This document shows positions 54,375-63,800 of a stretch of 64,000 nt of DNA, one piece after another; position 1 is the stretch's first letter, and every line of letters starts with the position of its first letter. This stretch comes from Pseudomonas frederiksbergensis (GTDB lineage Bacteria; Pseudomonadota; Gammaproteobacteria; Pseudomonadales; Pseudomonadaceae). Both the position numbers and the translations under genes were made by a program. Under the pieces are notes generated by a model. The model was not told the origin of the DNA and searched no databases. It saw only the letters and a list, made by a program, of their open reading frames with translations. Where the stretch lies: NCBI RefSeq assembly GCF_900105495.1, contig NZ_FNTF01000002.1:3650501-3714500 (forward strand). The letters run 5' to 3'.

Positions 54375-54376
54375 GG

Positions 54377-55639
54377 ATGTCGGCCCTGTGGCGGATCAAC
54401 CTCTGGGTCGGCGGATTTTTCGCCTTGGTCACCTTGGCGTGCATGGGCTTGCTGGTGCACCAGGCGCTGGCGGACGTGGAGCGTGAACTGCAATCCGCCG
54501 AAGCGGTGGTCGAGTACTTGAGCGAAACCGCCGAGCGTGACCCCGCCAGCCTGCAACCCCGGCTGACAGGCAGTTTGCGGCATGTACGGGTGCGCTGGCT
54601 GGAACCCGGCGAGGCGGCACGGCTGCCGGTTCAGGAAGGGGCCGACGCCTGGCTCGGGCGCTTGTTGTTTGCCCAAGCTCGACACAGCGCCCAGGTGCTG
54701 GATTTGCAGGATGGCCGGCGTGTCCAGATCGCGGTCGATCCGCGGGATGAAATCGACGAAGTCCGGGATTCCTTGCTACAGCTGCTGAGCCTCTGTGGGT
54801 TGGCGTTGCTGTTGAGTCTGTTGACCATCCGCTGGGCCGTGCGCCGGGGCATGGGCTTGCTCGATGAATTGTTGCGCGCGTTGCAACAGGTCTCCGGTGG
54901 GCAACTCAAGGTGCGATTGCGCGCTGAAGGTGTGCCGGAAGCGCGGCAACTGGCGGTGCACTTCAATCAGATGACCGCTGCGTTGGAGCAGGCTTGCGCC
55001 GACAAGACCCAACTGACTCAGGCGTTATTAGCGGTGCAGGAGCAGGAACGCACCCATCTGGCGCAGACCCTGCACGATGACCTCGGCCAATACCTGGCGG
55101 GCATTCGCGCCCAGGCCTGCCTGTTGCGACTGGTGGCCGATCAACCCGGGGTGGTGGAGCGCACGGTGCGGGAACTGGAGCACAACTGCGAACATTTGCA
55201 ACAGGGTTTCCGGGCGCTGGTGCATGACCTCTATCCGGTGGTGTTGCAACACCTGCCGCTGGCCGAAGCCTTCGGTTTGCTGGTGGAGCAATGGCGGGGC
55301 CGGCAAGGCATCGATTGCCAGTTACGGGTCAGCGCGCAGCTCCCGCCGCTGTCCGCACCGAACAAAACCCATCTGTATCGTTTGTTGCAGGAAGCATTGA
55401 CCAACATCGCCCGGCACGCCGAAGCCAGCCAGGTGCGGGTCCGCCTGCAATTCCACGGCGGCCGTTTGCGCTTGCTCATTCGGGATAACGGACGAGGCGC
55501 GCAACAGCCGCAGCGGCCGGGTGTCGGTTTGTATTCGATGTTCGAACGTGCGCGCAGCCTGGGCGGCGAGTTGCGAGTCATCAGTCACCCCGGCGCCGGT
55601 TGGGCGCTGACGTTGAGCATGCCTTGGGAGGTGTCATGA
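54377..55639 (+). CDS. Sensor histidine kinase, PedS2/ExaD-like group
   Basis: A 420-residue membrane kinase. Helices at about 8-30 and 132-153 enclose a roughly 100-residue periplasmic sensor. A HAMP segment leads to the HisKA_3 domain with H233 in LAQTLHDDLGQYLAGI, and the ATPase has RDNGRGAQQPQRPGVGLYSMFERARSLGG. The ATP site lid is of the NarX/UhpB type. In P. putida, PedS2/PedR2 control the switch between calcium and lanthanide PQQ alcohol dehydrogenases; orthology here is inferred from context. Confidence 0.85.
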   Translation: MSALWRINLWVGGFFALVTLACMGLLVHQALADVERELQSAEAVVEYLSETAERDPASLQPRLTGSLRHVRVRWLEPGEAARLPVQEGADAWLGRLLFAQARHSAQVLDLQDGRRVQIAVDPRDEIDEVRDSLLQLLSLCGLALLLSLLTIRWAVRRGMGLLDELLRALQQVSGGQLKVRLRAEGVPEARQLAVHFNQMTAALEQACADKTQLTQALLAVQEQERTHLAQTLHDDLGQYLAGIRAQACLLRLVADQPGVVERTVRELEHNCEHLQQGFRALVHDLYPVVLQHLPLAEAFGLLVEQWRGRQGIDCQLRVSAQLPPLSAPNKTHLYRLLQEALTNIARHAEASQVRVRLQFHGGRLRLLIRDNGRGAQQPQRPGVGLYSMFERARSLGGELRVISHPGAGWALTLSMPWEVS

Positions 55640-56274
55640 ATATCCTGTTGGTCGATGACCATGCGGTGGTCCGTCAGGGCTATGCCAGTCTGTTGCGAGC
55701 GTTGTTGCCGGCAATGGAAGTCCGTGAAGCGGCGACGGGCGAGGAGGCGCTGACGCGGGTACACGAAGCCGTACCGAATCTGGTGATCATGGATTTTGGT
55801 CTGCCGGGGATCAGCGGTCTGGAAACCACCCGGCGATTGCGTCAGCGCTTGCCGCAACTGCGGGTGCTGTTTTTCAGCATGCACGATGAACTGCCGTTGG
55901 TGCGCCAGGCGCTCGACGCCGGGGCTTCGGGCTACCTGACCAAAAGCTCGGCACCCGAAGTGCTGATCGAGGCCGTGCAGCGCATCCTCGCCGGTCATGC
56001 CTACATTGAGCAGCCGCTGGCCACTCAGCTCGCGTGTCATCCGCAACAGGATGCCAGTGATCCGCGCTTGCAGAGCATGACTCAGCGTGAACTGGAGATT
56101 TTCGTGATGCTTGCCAAAGGTACTCCGGCGCGGGTGATTGCCGAGCAGCTGAGCATTAGCAGCAAGACTGTTTCCAATCACCTGACCTTGCTCAAGAGTA
56201 AGTTGCAGGTGACTTCCCATACCGAACTGGTGCATTTGGGGATTGATATGGGGGTTGTGCGGGTGGCGAGTTGA
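55636..56274 (+). CDS. LuxR-type response regulator, PedR2/ExaE-like
   Basis: A 212-residue regulator. Receiver: ILLVDDHAVVRQGYASLL, LVIMDFGLPGISG (aspartate) and SGYLTKSSAPE (lysine). DNA-binding: SMTQRELEIFVMLAKGTPARVIAEQLSISSKTVSNHLTLLKSKL. Start ATG 55636 overlaps the kinase stop. Convergent with nirN, 13 bases apart. Confidence 0.9.
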   Translation: MNILLVDDHAVVRQGYASLLRALLPAMEVREAATGEEALTRVHEAVPNLVIMDFGLPGISGLETTRRLRQRLPQLRVLFFSMHDELPLVRQALDAGASGYLTKSSAPEVLIEAVQRILAGHAYIEQPLATQLACHPQQDASDPRLQSMTQRELEIFVMLAKGTPARVIAEQLSISSKTVSNHLTLLKSKLQVTSHTELVHLGIDMGVVRVAS

Positions 56275-56287
56275 CCCGATCCAAACC

Positions 56288-57781
56288 CTAATGCGAAGTC
56301 CCCTCGGCAAACTCAATCTTGTTCCCCACGTTGTACTTGCCCGAAGGCTTGTTCATCGGGATACGTTTGATCTCCTTGAGTGTGTTGCTGTCGTAGACGA
56401 TCAGCGCACCGTCGGTGGCCCAGATGCTCAGCAGCAGGAAACGGCCATCGCGAGTGAACTCGACATGAGCGGCCGTTTTGCCCGGCATCGGACGCAGCGT
56501 GTGGGCAATCTCCAGCGTCTGTTTGTCGATCAAGTGAATCGCATCGTTGTCCGGCCCAAAGAACACATCGCTCCAGGCATACCGTGAATTGACGTGACTG
56601 CGCATGAAAAACCCCGGCCCCAGGGTCGGGATTTCCTTGATCAGTTTCCAGCTCTTGAAGTCGATGACCGAGATCAGCCCCTTGCTGATGTTCGGCGTGG
56701 CGAACACCCACTCACCGTTGCGTTTCCAATAAGTCCCCGAGCCCAAATGCGGCATCCCCGGCAGCGGGATGTCGGTGATCACCTTGCCGCTGTCGAGGTC
56801 GATCACCTGGCCGCCCTGGGCCTTGCGCGAGGTGGCCAGCAGCTGTTTGTAGTCCGGTGAAAAGGAGAAGTCGTCGAGAACGTCCCCGGCCGGGATCCGC
56901 CGTGGTTCGAAATCCGGTGTGCCGGCCCAGGACAGTTCCCAGACTTCTTTCACGTCCTTGAGCGCCACGATGAAACTGTCCCGCGGCGGGGCGGAGTAGA
57001 CCGCGCTGACCCGTGACGCGGTGCCGTCCTGACCGATCGTGGGAATGGTTTTGACCAGCGACAGGTCACGGGCATCGAGCACCACCACATTCCCCGGCAG
57101 ATAGTTGCCCACCAGCACCCAGCGTCCATCCTTGCTCACCGCCAGGTTGCGGGTATTGAGGCCGGCGCGGACTTCGGCGATCAACTTCAGGTTGTGCAGG
57201 TCATACAGGCTGATCCAGCCGTCACGGGAGGCGAAGTAGACGAAGCGGCCGTCCGGCGAAAACTTCGGCCCGCCATGCACGGCAAAGTGCGAAGCAAACC
57301 GCGCCAACACCTCGAAGCGGTCACCGTCGAGGATGTCGATGTGATGGTCGCCGGCTTCCACCACCACGAACAGGTTCAGCGGATCGGCGCCATGCTGGGG
57401 CGTAGTGGGCAATTTGCCGAGATCCGCGAGCATCGAGTGACTGCCGACAATGTCGTCATTGCTCCAGGTGGGCGGGGTGGCGGGTGGTTGCTGAAGGTAA
57501 TCCACCAGCGCGTCGATCTGAGCGGGGCTGAACACGTTGGCATAACCAGCCATCTGGCTCGCAGGTCGGCCGTTCTGGATCACCCGACGAATTTCATCAG
57601 GCTTGATCCGGCTGAGACTCTCCGGCAACAACGCCGGCCCCGCACCGCCGAGACGGTTAGTGCCATGACAACTCTGGCAATGCTGCTGATAGTTATGCGC
57701 CGCGTGTTCAAGTGCCGGAACCGCTGCGCCGGCCTGGGCGGCACTGATCCATAACAGATGGGCAAGGAGGATTCGCCTCAT
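56288..57781 (-). CDS. nirN: Cytochrome cd1-like protein NirN (haem d1 maturation)
   Basis: A 497-residue periplasmic protein. Signal peptide (MRRILLAHLLWISAAQA), then a c-type haem domain with CQSCH at about residues 34-38, then an eight-bladed haem d1 propeller as in NirS (VHGGPKFSPDGRFVYFASRDGWISLYDLHNLK, PGKTAAHVEFTRDGRFLLLS). NirN is a dihydro-haem d1 dehydrogenase working with NirF and NirS in the last step of d1 synthesis. Last gene of the nir cluster; start overlaps nirE at ATGA. Confidence 0.93.
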   Translation of the reverse strand: MRRILLAHLLWISAAQAGAAVPALEHAAHNYQQHCQSCHGTNRLGGAGPALLPESLSRIKPDEIRRVIQNGRPASQMAGYANVFSPAQIDALVDYLQQPPATPPTWSNDDIVGSHSMLADLGKLPTTPQHGADPLNLFVVVEAGDHHIDILDGDRFEVLARFASHFAVHGGPKFSPDGRFVYFASRDGWISLYDLHNLKLIAEVRAGLNTRNLAVSKDGRWVLVGNYLPGNVVVLDARDLSLVKTIPTIGQDGTASRVSAVYSAPPRDSFIVALKDVKEVWELSWAGTPDFEPRRIPAGDVLDDFSFSPDYKQLLATSRKAQGGQVIDLDSGKVITDIPLPGMPHLGSGTYWKRNGEWVFATPNISKGLISVIDFKSWKLIKEIPTLGPGFFMRSHVNSRYAWSDVFFGPDNDAIHLIDKQTLEIAHTLRPMPGKTAAHVEFTRDGRFLLLSIWATDGALIVYDSNTLKEIKRIPMNKPSGKYNVGNKIEFAEGTSH

Positions 57782-58617
57782 ATCGCCACCTTGGCCTGAC
57801 GTTGCAGAGCTTGCGCCGGGTACAGCCGCGCCGGGTATTCGAGTTGTTCTGCGGCGAACAGATCGACCACGGTGCCAATCACCGTCAATGTCGGAATGCC
57901 CGGTGGACAATCCAGCGCCAGGGTCGGCAATTGGTGCAACTTGCCACGGGCGACGTGCTGGTCGGGCCGCGTGCCGTTGCTGATCAGCGCCGCCGGCGTG
58001 TCGGCTGACATCCCGGCTTCGATCAAGCGTTTAGCGATGATCCCCAGGTTCGACAAGCCCATGTAAAACACCAAGGTCTGGCTACTGTCGGCGAGGCTGT
58101 TCCAGGGCAACGACAACTCGCCATCGCGTTGCAAATGACCGGTGATGAATCGGCAGGAATTGACCAGGTCGCGGTGAGTCAAGGGTATGCCCGCGTAAGC
58201 GCTACAGCCGGAAGCGGCGGTAATGCCCGGCACCACCTGGCAATCAACACCGCGTTGCAGCAAGTACTCCAGCTCTTCGGCACCGCGACCGAAAATGAAC
58301 GGGTCGCCGCCCTTGAGCCGGACCACGCGCTGCCCTTGATCGGCGAGGTCGGCCAGCAGTTCGTTGATCTGGTCCTGGGGCAGGCTGTGGCAGCCGCTGG
58401 CCTTGCCCACGTAATGGCGGGCGCAGGTCAGGGGGATCAAGGTCAGCAATTCGGGGCTGATCAGCCGGTCGTACACCACGGCGTCGGCCTGCATCAACAG
58501 GCTCCAGGCGCGCAGGGTGAGCAGGCGTGGATCGCCGGGGCCGGCGCCGACCAGGGCAACTTCGCCCGGTCGGAACGGGGACTCAAGTGTGGCCGGTATA
58601 GCAATCGATGGAGGCAT
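57778..58617 (-). CDS. nirE: Uroporphyrinogen-III C-methyltransferase (haem d1 pathway)
   Basis: A 279-residue SAM-dependent methyltransferase that converts uroporphyrinogen III to precorrin-2, the first committed step. Motifs VALVGAGPGDPRLLTLRAWSLL, VRLKGGDPFIFGRGAEE and VVPGITAASGCSAYAGIPLTHRD are present. The ATG at 58617 has an AAGGA site. Overlaps nirN downstream and lies about 70 bases after nirJ. Confidence 0.95.
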   Translation of the reverse strand: MPPSIAIPATLESPFRPGEVALVGAGPGDPRLLTLRAWSLLMQADAVVYDRLISPELLTLIPLTCARHYVGKASGCHSLPQDQINELLADLADQGQRVVRLKGGDPFIFGRGAEELEYLLQRGVDCQVVPGITAASGCSAYAGIPLTHRDLVNSCRFITGHLQRDGELSLPWNSLADSSQTLVFYMGLSNLGIIAKRLIEAGMSADTPAALISNGTRPDQHVARGKLHQLPTLALDCPPGIPTLTVIGTVVDLFAAEQLEYPARLYPAQALQRQAKVAI

Positions 58618-58686
58618 GGGACGTCCTTGGTGCTTCATCAGGTTGGCCGGCCCCACCTTTGTCAGGTGGTTGGCCGGACGGGCTAT

Positions 58687-59865
58687 TCAGTGGGTGATGC
58701 AAGGGATGGTCGTCACCGGCGGCACGCCGATTTCGTCATCGCTGAGGTGGCAGCCGGGGTCCTGGCCCCACAGATCTCCTTCGGCCCAGGCGCGTGTGCG
58801 GGTGTTGCCGTTGCAGATGGGCAACCAGCGGCATTGCGCGCAACGGCCACCGACGGCGCGGGGATGTTCGCGCAAGCGCAACAGCAGGGCATCCGGCTGA
58901 TCCAGCCACAACGTGCGGAACGGCGTGCGCCGGACATTGCCCACCGAGTGCTGCCACCAGTAGGTGTCGGGGTGCACTTCGCCGGTGTTGTCGATGTTGG
59001 CGATGCCACTGCCGGAGGCGTTGCCACCCCAGGCGCGGAGCATGTTTTCCAGGCGTGGGTAATGCTCGGGCAAACGAAGGGCTGCCCATTGCAGCAGCAG
59101 AATGGCGTCGGCATCGTTGTTGCCGCTGACAAAATCGCTGTCGCGGCCCTGTTGGATGTCTTCCCAGGCCCGCTCAAAGATCAACGTCATGGCCTCGCGG
59201 CTCATCTGCTGGTGCGCGTCGAGTTTGCGACTGCGTTTGCCGCGACCGCTGTAGTTGAGGTGCGACAGATAAAACTTCTGCACGTCGTACTCGTTCATCA
59301 GCGCCAGCAGTTGCGGCAGCTGCGCATGGTTCTCCTGGGTCAGGGTGGTGCGCAGCCCGACGCGAATGCCTTGTTCGCGACAGAGCCGGATCGCCTGCAT
59401 GGAACGGGCGAAGCTACCCTTGAGTTGGCGGAAGGCGTCATGGGTCGCTTCCAGGCCATCGATGCTGATCCCGACGTAGTCGAAATTCGCTGCGCTGACC
59501 TGCGCGATGTTGTGCTCATCGATCAGCGTGCCGTTGGTGGACAACGCCACAAAGAAACCCTTGGTCCGGGCGTAGGCGCTGAGCACAAACAGATCCTCGC
59601 GCAACAGCGGTTCGCCACCGGAAAGAATCAACACCTTGACGCCGGCATCGTGCAAGTCGTCGATCACGGTCAGCGCGGCGGGCGTATCCAGTTCGTCGCG
59701 AAAGACACTGTCGGCCGAGGTGGCGTAGCAGTGTTTGCAGGTCAGGTTGCAGCGCCTGAGCAAGTTCCAGATCACCACCGGCGCCCGATTGCTGCCCGGT
59801 GGACTGGTCCTGGGTGCAGACGCCTGGCCGGCTAACGCACGCAGGTATTGGCTGATCCTCAACAT
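58687..59865 (-). CDS. nirJ: Radical SAM haem d1 biosynthesis protein
   Basis: A 392-residue radical SAM enzyme. The [4Fe-4S] cluster motif is LLRRCNLTCKHCYATSAD (CxxxCxxC) and a GGEP motif follows in LILSGGEPLLREDLF. A C-terminal SPASM-like region contains CAQCRWLPICNGNTRTR and a late cysteine. NirJ removes side chains to make the d1 intermediate. Separated from nirH by a repeat. Confidence 0.95.
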   Translation of the reverse strand: MLRISQYLRALAGQASAPRTSPPGSNRAPVVIWNLLRRCNLTCKHCYATSADSVFRDELDTPAALTVIDDLHDAGVKVLILSGGEPLLREDLFVLSAYARTKGFFVALSTNGTLIDEHNIAQVSAANFDYVGISIDGLEATHDAFRQLKGSFARSMQAIRLCREQGIRVGLRTTLTQENHAQLPQLLALMNEYDVQKFYLSHLNYSGRGKRSRKLDAHQQMSREAMTLIFERAWEDIQQGRDSDFVSGNNDADAILLLQWAALRLPEHYPRLENMLRAWGGNASGSGIANIDNTGEVHPDTYWWQHSVGNVRRTPFRTLWLDQPDALLLRLREHPRAVGGRCAQCRWLPICNGNTRTRAWAEGDLWGQDPGCHLSDDEIGVPPVTTIPCITH

Positions 59866-59904
59866 GCAACTCTCCTTGAGTCAGGTGTGTTCAGCGCGGA
59901 TACC

Positions 59905-60053
59905 CGTAGCAGCTGTCGAGCTTGCGAGGCTGCGTTCGACTGCGCAGCAGTCGTAGAACCTGTGTGCGAGGTTTATCTGAAACACCGCACTGTCTGATTT
60001 CACGACTGCTGCGCAGCCGAACGCAGCCTCGCAGGCTCGGCAGCTGCTACAAG
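59905..60053. repeat. Inverted repeat, GTAGCAGCTGTCGAGC family (copy 2)
   Basis: CCGTAGCAGCTGTCGAGCTT at the left and CTCGGCAGCTGCTAC at the right, with inner arms TTCGACTGCGCAGCAGTCGT and CACGACTGCTGCGCAGCCGA. The element lies between nirH and nirJ, and the nirH stop codon is inside its right arm. Confidence 0.85.
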
Positions 60054-60562
60054 GTCTGTGTTGGACTGACTGGTGTTAAGCGCAAGCCGGTTTTCTTCAG
60101 GATGCGGCTGCTCACCAGCATTTCGTCGGCCGCACAAGCGTCACCCAGCAAGTGGCGCAGGTGCTCGCGGTAATTGTTGATTTCATCGCGGCTGCGGCCG
60201 TGAACCATGGCGAACAGGTTGTAGCGCCAGTCGGTTCGGCGTGGACGGCGATAGCAGTGGCTGACGAAGGGTTGCGCGCCGATCAGCGCGCCGAGGCGCG
60301 GCATGTCGGCATCGTGCACATCCCAGACCGTCATGCCGTTGTGGCGATAGCCGAGGCGGTAGTGATTGGGCACGGCGGCGATCCGCCGAATCGCGCCCTC
60401 GGCCTGCAAGCGCTTGAGCAGATCCAGGGTGGCGTCGATGTTCAGCCCCAACTGTTCGGCGAGCCACGCCCACGGGTCTTCCAGCAAAGGCAGACCCGCC
60501 TGGGTCAACACGATCAGGCGCTGGACGAGGGTGTCTTCAGGCCGGGAAATACAGACCGACAT
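60047..60562 (-). CDS. nirH: Siroheme decarboxylase subunit NirH (Lrp/AsnC-like)
   Basis: A 171-residue protein of the NirDLGH group, an Lrp-like fold that decarboxylates siroheme (12,18-didecarboxysiroheme). Signatures: GAIRRIAAVPNHYRLGYRHNGMTVWDV, CYRRPRRTDWRYNLFAMVHGRSRDE. The start has a GAGGAG site. The TAG stop and last few residues come from a repeat element, so the C-terminus is likely rebuilt. Confidence 0.9.
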   Translation of the reverse strand: MSVCISRPEDTLVQRLIVLTQAGLPLLEDPWAWLAEQLGLNIDATLDLLKRLQAEGAIRRIAAVPNHYRLGYRHNGMTVWDVHDADMPRLGALIGAQPFVSHCYRRPRRTDWRYNLFAMVHGRSRDEINNYREHLRHLLGDACAADEMLVSSRILKKTGLRLTPVSPTQTL

Positions 60563-60980
60563 GGTAGGTCTCCTCTTTGGGCAGGTTGAGCAGCGGCAAG
60601 CCAGTCAGGGTTTCGATGTGGTTCAGGGTCTCGGTCAGGTCATGTTCAGTTGCGCAGGCGAGCACGAACCACATGTTCCAGGCGTGTTCGCGTCGGTAGT
60701 TGTGCGCCACTTCAGGCAGGTCATGCAGTTGCTCGGCGACCTCGTCGAAACGCTCTTCCGGCACCGCCAGGGCGGCGAGGGTGAAGGCGCCGCCCAGGCG
60801 TTCGATGTCGAACATCGGGCCAAAGCGCGTGAGCATTCCGTCATCGAGCAGGGTATGCAGTCGGCCGAGCAGTTCAGTGCTGCTGCTCTCCAGTTCCGCA
60901 GCCAATACCCGCCAAGGGTGGCGCACCAGCGGCAGGCCCAATTGCAAACGGTTGATCAGTCGACGGTCGAAGTCATCCAT
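60537..60980 (-). CDS. nirG: Siroheme decarboxylase subunit NirG
   Basis: A 147-residue AsnC-like protein ([76 protein letters not shown]). The ATG at 60980 lies eight bases inside the end of nirL and depends on coupling, with no clear ribosome binding site. Overlaps nirH by 26 bases. Confidence 0.9.
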   Translation of the reverse strand: MDDFDRRLINRLQLGLPLVRHPWRVLAAELESSSTELLGRLHTLLDDGMLTRFGPMFDIERLGGAFTLAALAVPEERFDEVAEQLHDLPEVAHNYRREHAWNMWFVLACATEHDLTETLNHIETLTGLPLLNLPKEETYHVGLYFPA

Positions 60981-61488
60981 GGGAAGGTGCGCCTGTACGC
61001 GAGGGCGCAAAGCGGCCGCCGCACTGCTTGAAGACCTGGGTGCTGAACAGCAATTGATGGGGCAAATCGCTCAGCAAATTCTCTTCCAGTAACGCCTGAA
61101 TTTGCGCCTCCACCTGATCACGTCTACGCCCGTGCACCATGCAAAACAGGTTGTACCGCCACTGCGGCAAACGCCGTGGCCGTTGATAGCAGAGGTTGAT
61201 GCCGGGTGCTCTTCCCAGGCGCTGGCCGACTTCGTCGATCAGCGCATCGGGAACATCCAGCACCAGCATGGCGTTGGCGGTAAAGCCCAGCGCGCGATGG
61301 TGCAGCACCAGGCCGATACGGCGAAACAGCCCTTGCTCGCTCCACTGGCGCATTTGTTCGAGCACCTGGTTTTCGTCAGCGTTTATCCGTTCGCCGAGGG
61401 CCTGATACGGGCGCGCTACCAACGGCAGCCCGCCTTCAAGGTGTCGGCGCAGCGCCAGCGCTTGTTGGGGGCTCAATCCGGGCGTCAT
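60973..61488 (-). CDS. nirL: Siroheme decarboxylase subunit NirL
   Basis: A 171-residue member of the same family. [27 protein letters not shown] and [26 protein letters not shown] align with NirH. Starts inside the nirD stop (ATGA) and overlaps nirG. Confidence 0.92.
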   Translation of the reverse strand: MTPGLSPQQALALRRHLEGGLPLVARPYQALGERINADENQVLEQMRQWSEQGLFRRIGLVLHHRALGFTANAMLVLDVPDALIDEVGQRLGRAPGINLCYQRPRRLPQWRYNLFCMVHGRRRDQVEAQIQALLEENLLSDLPHQLLFSTQVFKQCGGRFAPSRTGAPSHG

Positions 61489-61943
61489 GACTTTTCTCCC
61501 AGGGCAAAACCGAGGTCGATGCGGTAAGCGGTCAACATCGGCAGGTCCAGCGGCATGAGGCCGGTGTCGTCCTCCAGTTCCTTGAGCACACGGTCGATGT
61601 GTTGGCGATCAGGGGCGGTCAGCACAAACCACAGGTTGTAGAAATGCTCCCGTGCGTAGTTGTGATTGACCTCCGGGTACTGACTGACGCGATCGGCCAC
61701 CTGTTGCAGGCGGTCGGCGGGCACGGCGAGGGCGGCGAGGGTGCTGGCCCCGGCGCGGCTGTGCTCGAACACCGGGCCGATGCGTGAGAGGGTGCCGGCC
61801 TGATCCATTTCTTCCAGGCAGGCCATCACTTGGGATTCGCGACAACCGAGAATCTGCGCCATCTCCTTGTACGGTGACGGGCACAGCGGCATGCCGTGCT
61901 GGAAGCGCTCGATGAGTTGGCGGCTGAGCCGTTCAAGGTTCAT
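61485..61943 (-). CDS. nirD: Siroheme decarboxylase subunit NirD
   Basis: A 152-residue member most like Nir[39 protein letters not shown], then [31 protein letters not shown] and [22 protein letters not shown] 61943, one base after nirF. Confidence 0.93.
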   Translation of the reverse strand: MNLERLSRQLIERFQHGMPLCPSPYKEMAQILGCRESQVMACLEEMDQAGTLSRIGPVFEHSRAGASTLAALAVPADRLQQVADRVSQYPEVNHNYAREHFYNLWFVLTAPDRQHIDRVLKELEDDTGLMPLDLPMLTAYRIDLGFALGEKS

Positions 61944-61944
61944 T

Positions 61945-63123
61945 TCAATACCCCATTTTCTGCGCGCGACTGCTGAAGAAGATGCCGCTCGGCGCGGAGG
62001 CTGGCAGGGTGCTCAGCAGCTTCAGGCGGTACGGATCCCAGACTTGAACCTGATTGCCGTCGCGTAACGACAGCCACAACTGGTCGCCGCGTGCGGTGAA
62101 TTCCATGTGCAGCACCGCCGGTCCCGGCTTCAGATCTGCGACCACGGCATGGGTTTCGGTGTCGATGACCTGCACCCGATCGTTGTCCGGGTAGGCGAAA
62201 TTGACCCACAGCTGCCGACCGTCCGGGCGCGAGGTGACGAATATCGGTTGGCCGGCGACCGGAATGACCGCGGTCTGCTGCCAGGTGCGTGAATCCATCA
62301 CCAACACCTGATGCTGGCCAACGGCGGGCACAAAGGCCTGGTTATCGGCGACAGCCCAGCCTTCCAGGTGCGGCATCTTGTAGACCGGGAGTTTCACCTG
62401 GCCGCGTCCGTAGTCGCCGAGTACCCGCTGCACACCGCGCTCTGGATGCCAGAGGTCGAGTTGGGCCATGCCGTCTTCACCGAACAGCCCGGCCATGTAA
62501 TAGCGGCCATCCGGGGTGATCAGGGCGTCGTAGGGTTGCGAGCCAATACCGGTGAAACGGCTGATCTGCGGTGTGCTGCCCTGACTGAAATCGGCGGTCC
62601 AGATTTCGCCGGTATCGAACAGGCTGAACACAAAACGTTGCCCCGGCGCGTCGACCAGGCCGACCACCCGCGAGCGCTTGCTGCCATCGGCCAGGGCCGT
62701 GGCCGGAATATCGGCCACCAGTTGCAGGGTGTCGGCATTGAACACCTTGACCCCGCCGGGCACGTAGTTCGACACCGCGATCAACTTGCCGTCCTGACTG
62801 ATGGCGCCGCCAATGCTGTTGCCGCCTTGAATGACTCGGTGGTCGATACGTTGGGCCAGCAAATCGATTTTGCTTAACCCGCCGTCGCGCCCGAACACAT
62901 AGGCGTAGCGCTGGTCACGGGAGAACACCACCGAGGCATGGGACAGGTCGCCGAAACCCTCGAGTCGGGCCAGCGTGGTGCGGGTGTCGCTTTCGATGAT
63001 TTGCACGCTACCGCTGGCGCGCTCCACCACCACGCCCAAGTCGCCGGAGCCACGCAACGGTGGTTGAACGCAAGCGGACAACAACAGCCCGGTCGCCGCT
63101 GACAGCAGGATTGAACGGATCAT
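61945..63123 (-). CDS. nirF: Haem d1 biosynthesis lipoprotein NirF
   Basis: A 392-residue eight-bladed propeller with a lipobox (MIRSILLSAATGLLLSACVQPP), so it is anchored in the periplasm. YVFGRDGGLSKIDLLAQRIDHRVIQGGNSIGGAISQDG and VLHMEFTARGDQLWLSLRDGN are blade signatures shared with NirS and NirN. Binds a d1 precursor. Overlaps nirC at ATGA. Confidence 0.94.
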   Translation of the reverse strand: MIRSILLSAATGLLLSACVQPPLRGSGDLGVVVERASGSVQIIESDTRTTLARLEGFGDLSHASVVFSRDQRYAYVFGRDGGLSKIDLLAQRIDHRVIQGGNSIGGAISQDGKLIAVSNYVPGGVKVFNADTLQLVADIPATALADGSKRSRVVGLVDAPGQRFVFSLFDTGEIWTADFSQGSTPQISRFTGIGSQPYDALITPDGRYYMAGLFGEDGMAQLDLWHPERGVQRVLGDYGRGQVKLPVYKMPHLEGWAVADNQAFVPAVGQHQVLVMDSRTWQQTAVIPVAGQPIFVTSRPDGRQLWVNFAYPDNDRVQVIDTETHAVVADLKPGPAVLHMEFTARGDQLWLSLRDGNQVQVWDPYRLKLLSTLPASAPSGIFFSSRAQKMGY

Positions 63124-63443
63124 GGTGCGGGATTTCCCTGGAGAAGAAGATCGACCAGCCAACGGATGTCATCGGGGCTGAGCAACGGTGCCCAACCGGG
63201 CATCGCCGTGCCGGGCCGGCCATGGGTGACGGTGGCAATCAGGCTGTCCCGTGACTTGCCGGCCAGCGCTGGGCGCGTCAGTTCGGGGCCCAGCCCGCCG
63301 GTCAGGTGCAGCCCATGGCAGGCGCCGCAGTCCTGGGTCAGCAGGTGTTCGAGTTGTGCCTGACGCTGGGCGTCCGGCGCCGCAACCGCGGTTGCGCAAA
63401 TGAGGAGGAGGGCCGCCAGAATCACAGCGTGTCGATAAACCAT
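63120..63443 (-). CDS. nirC: Cytochrome c55X NirC
   Basis: A 107-residue monohaem cytochrome c with a signal peptide (MVYRHAVILAALLLICATAVAA), haem motif CGACH at about 39-43, and a distal methionine likely in GRPGTAMPGWAPLL. A suggested electron carrier in d1 synthesis and for nitrite reductase. Confidence 0.93.
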   Translation of the reverse strand: MVYRHAVILAALLLICATAVAAPDAQRQAQLEHLLTQDCGACHGLHLTGGLGPELTRPALAGKSRDSLIATVTHGRPGTAMPGWAPLLSPDDIRWLVDLLLQGNPAP

Positions 63444-63461
63444 CAGACGCCCTCCAGGCGG

Positions 63462-63776
63462 TTATTTGAGTGTCAGTACCCAGGTTGCGAGAATTTTTGC
63501 TTCTTCATCCGTTACCGGGTTGGCCGGCATTGGCATCGGGCCCCAATTGCCTTGCGTGCCGTTCTTGATGTGGCTGGCCAGGGTGTCCACGGCCCCGGGT
63601 ACACCAGCGTTCTTGGCCGCCACTTCCTTGAGGGCCGGGCCGACAATCTTGGTGTCGATGGAGTGGCAGGCTGCGCAGGGTTTGCTCTTGAACAGCTCCT
63701 GCGCGTCTTGGGCCATGGCCGGCTGCACACTCAGCGCAGCGGTCAGGGCGAACAGTGAAAACAGAGTATTTTTCAT
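63462..63776 (-). CDS. nirM: Cytochrome c551
   Basis: A 104-residue exported cytochrome. Signal peptide ([22 protein letters not shown]), mature [21 protein letters not shown] with the haem motif CAACH, and methionine ligand in [12 protein letters not shown]. Donates electrons to NirS. ATG 63776 has AAGGAA upstream. Confidence 0.95.
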   Translation of the reverse strand: MKNTLFSLFALTAALSVQPAMAQDAQELFKSKPCAACHSIDTKIVGPALKEVAAKNAGVPGAVDTLASHIKNGTQGNWGPMPMPANPVTDEEAKILATWVLTLK

Positions 63777-63800
63777 GGTGTTTCCTTGCATTGATGGAGC

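Noticed and set aside
58129..59835. Plus-strand frame of 568 residues antisense to nirE and nirJ
   Set aside because: The nir proteins carry catalytic motifs; the opposing frame has none.
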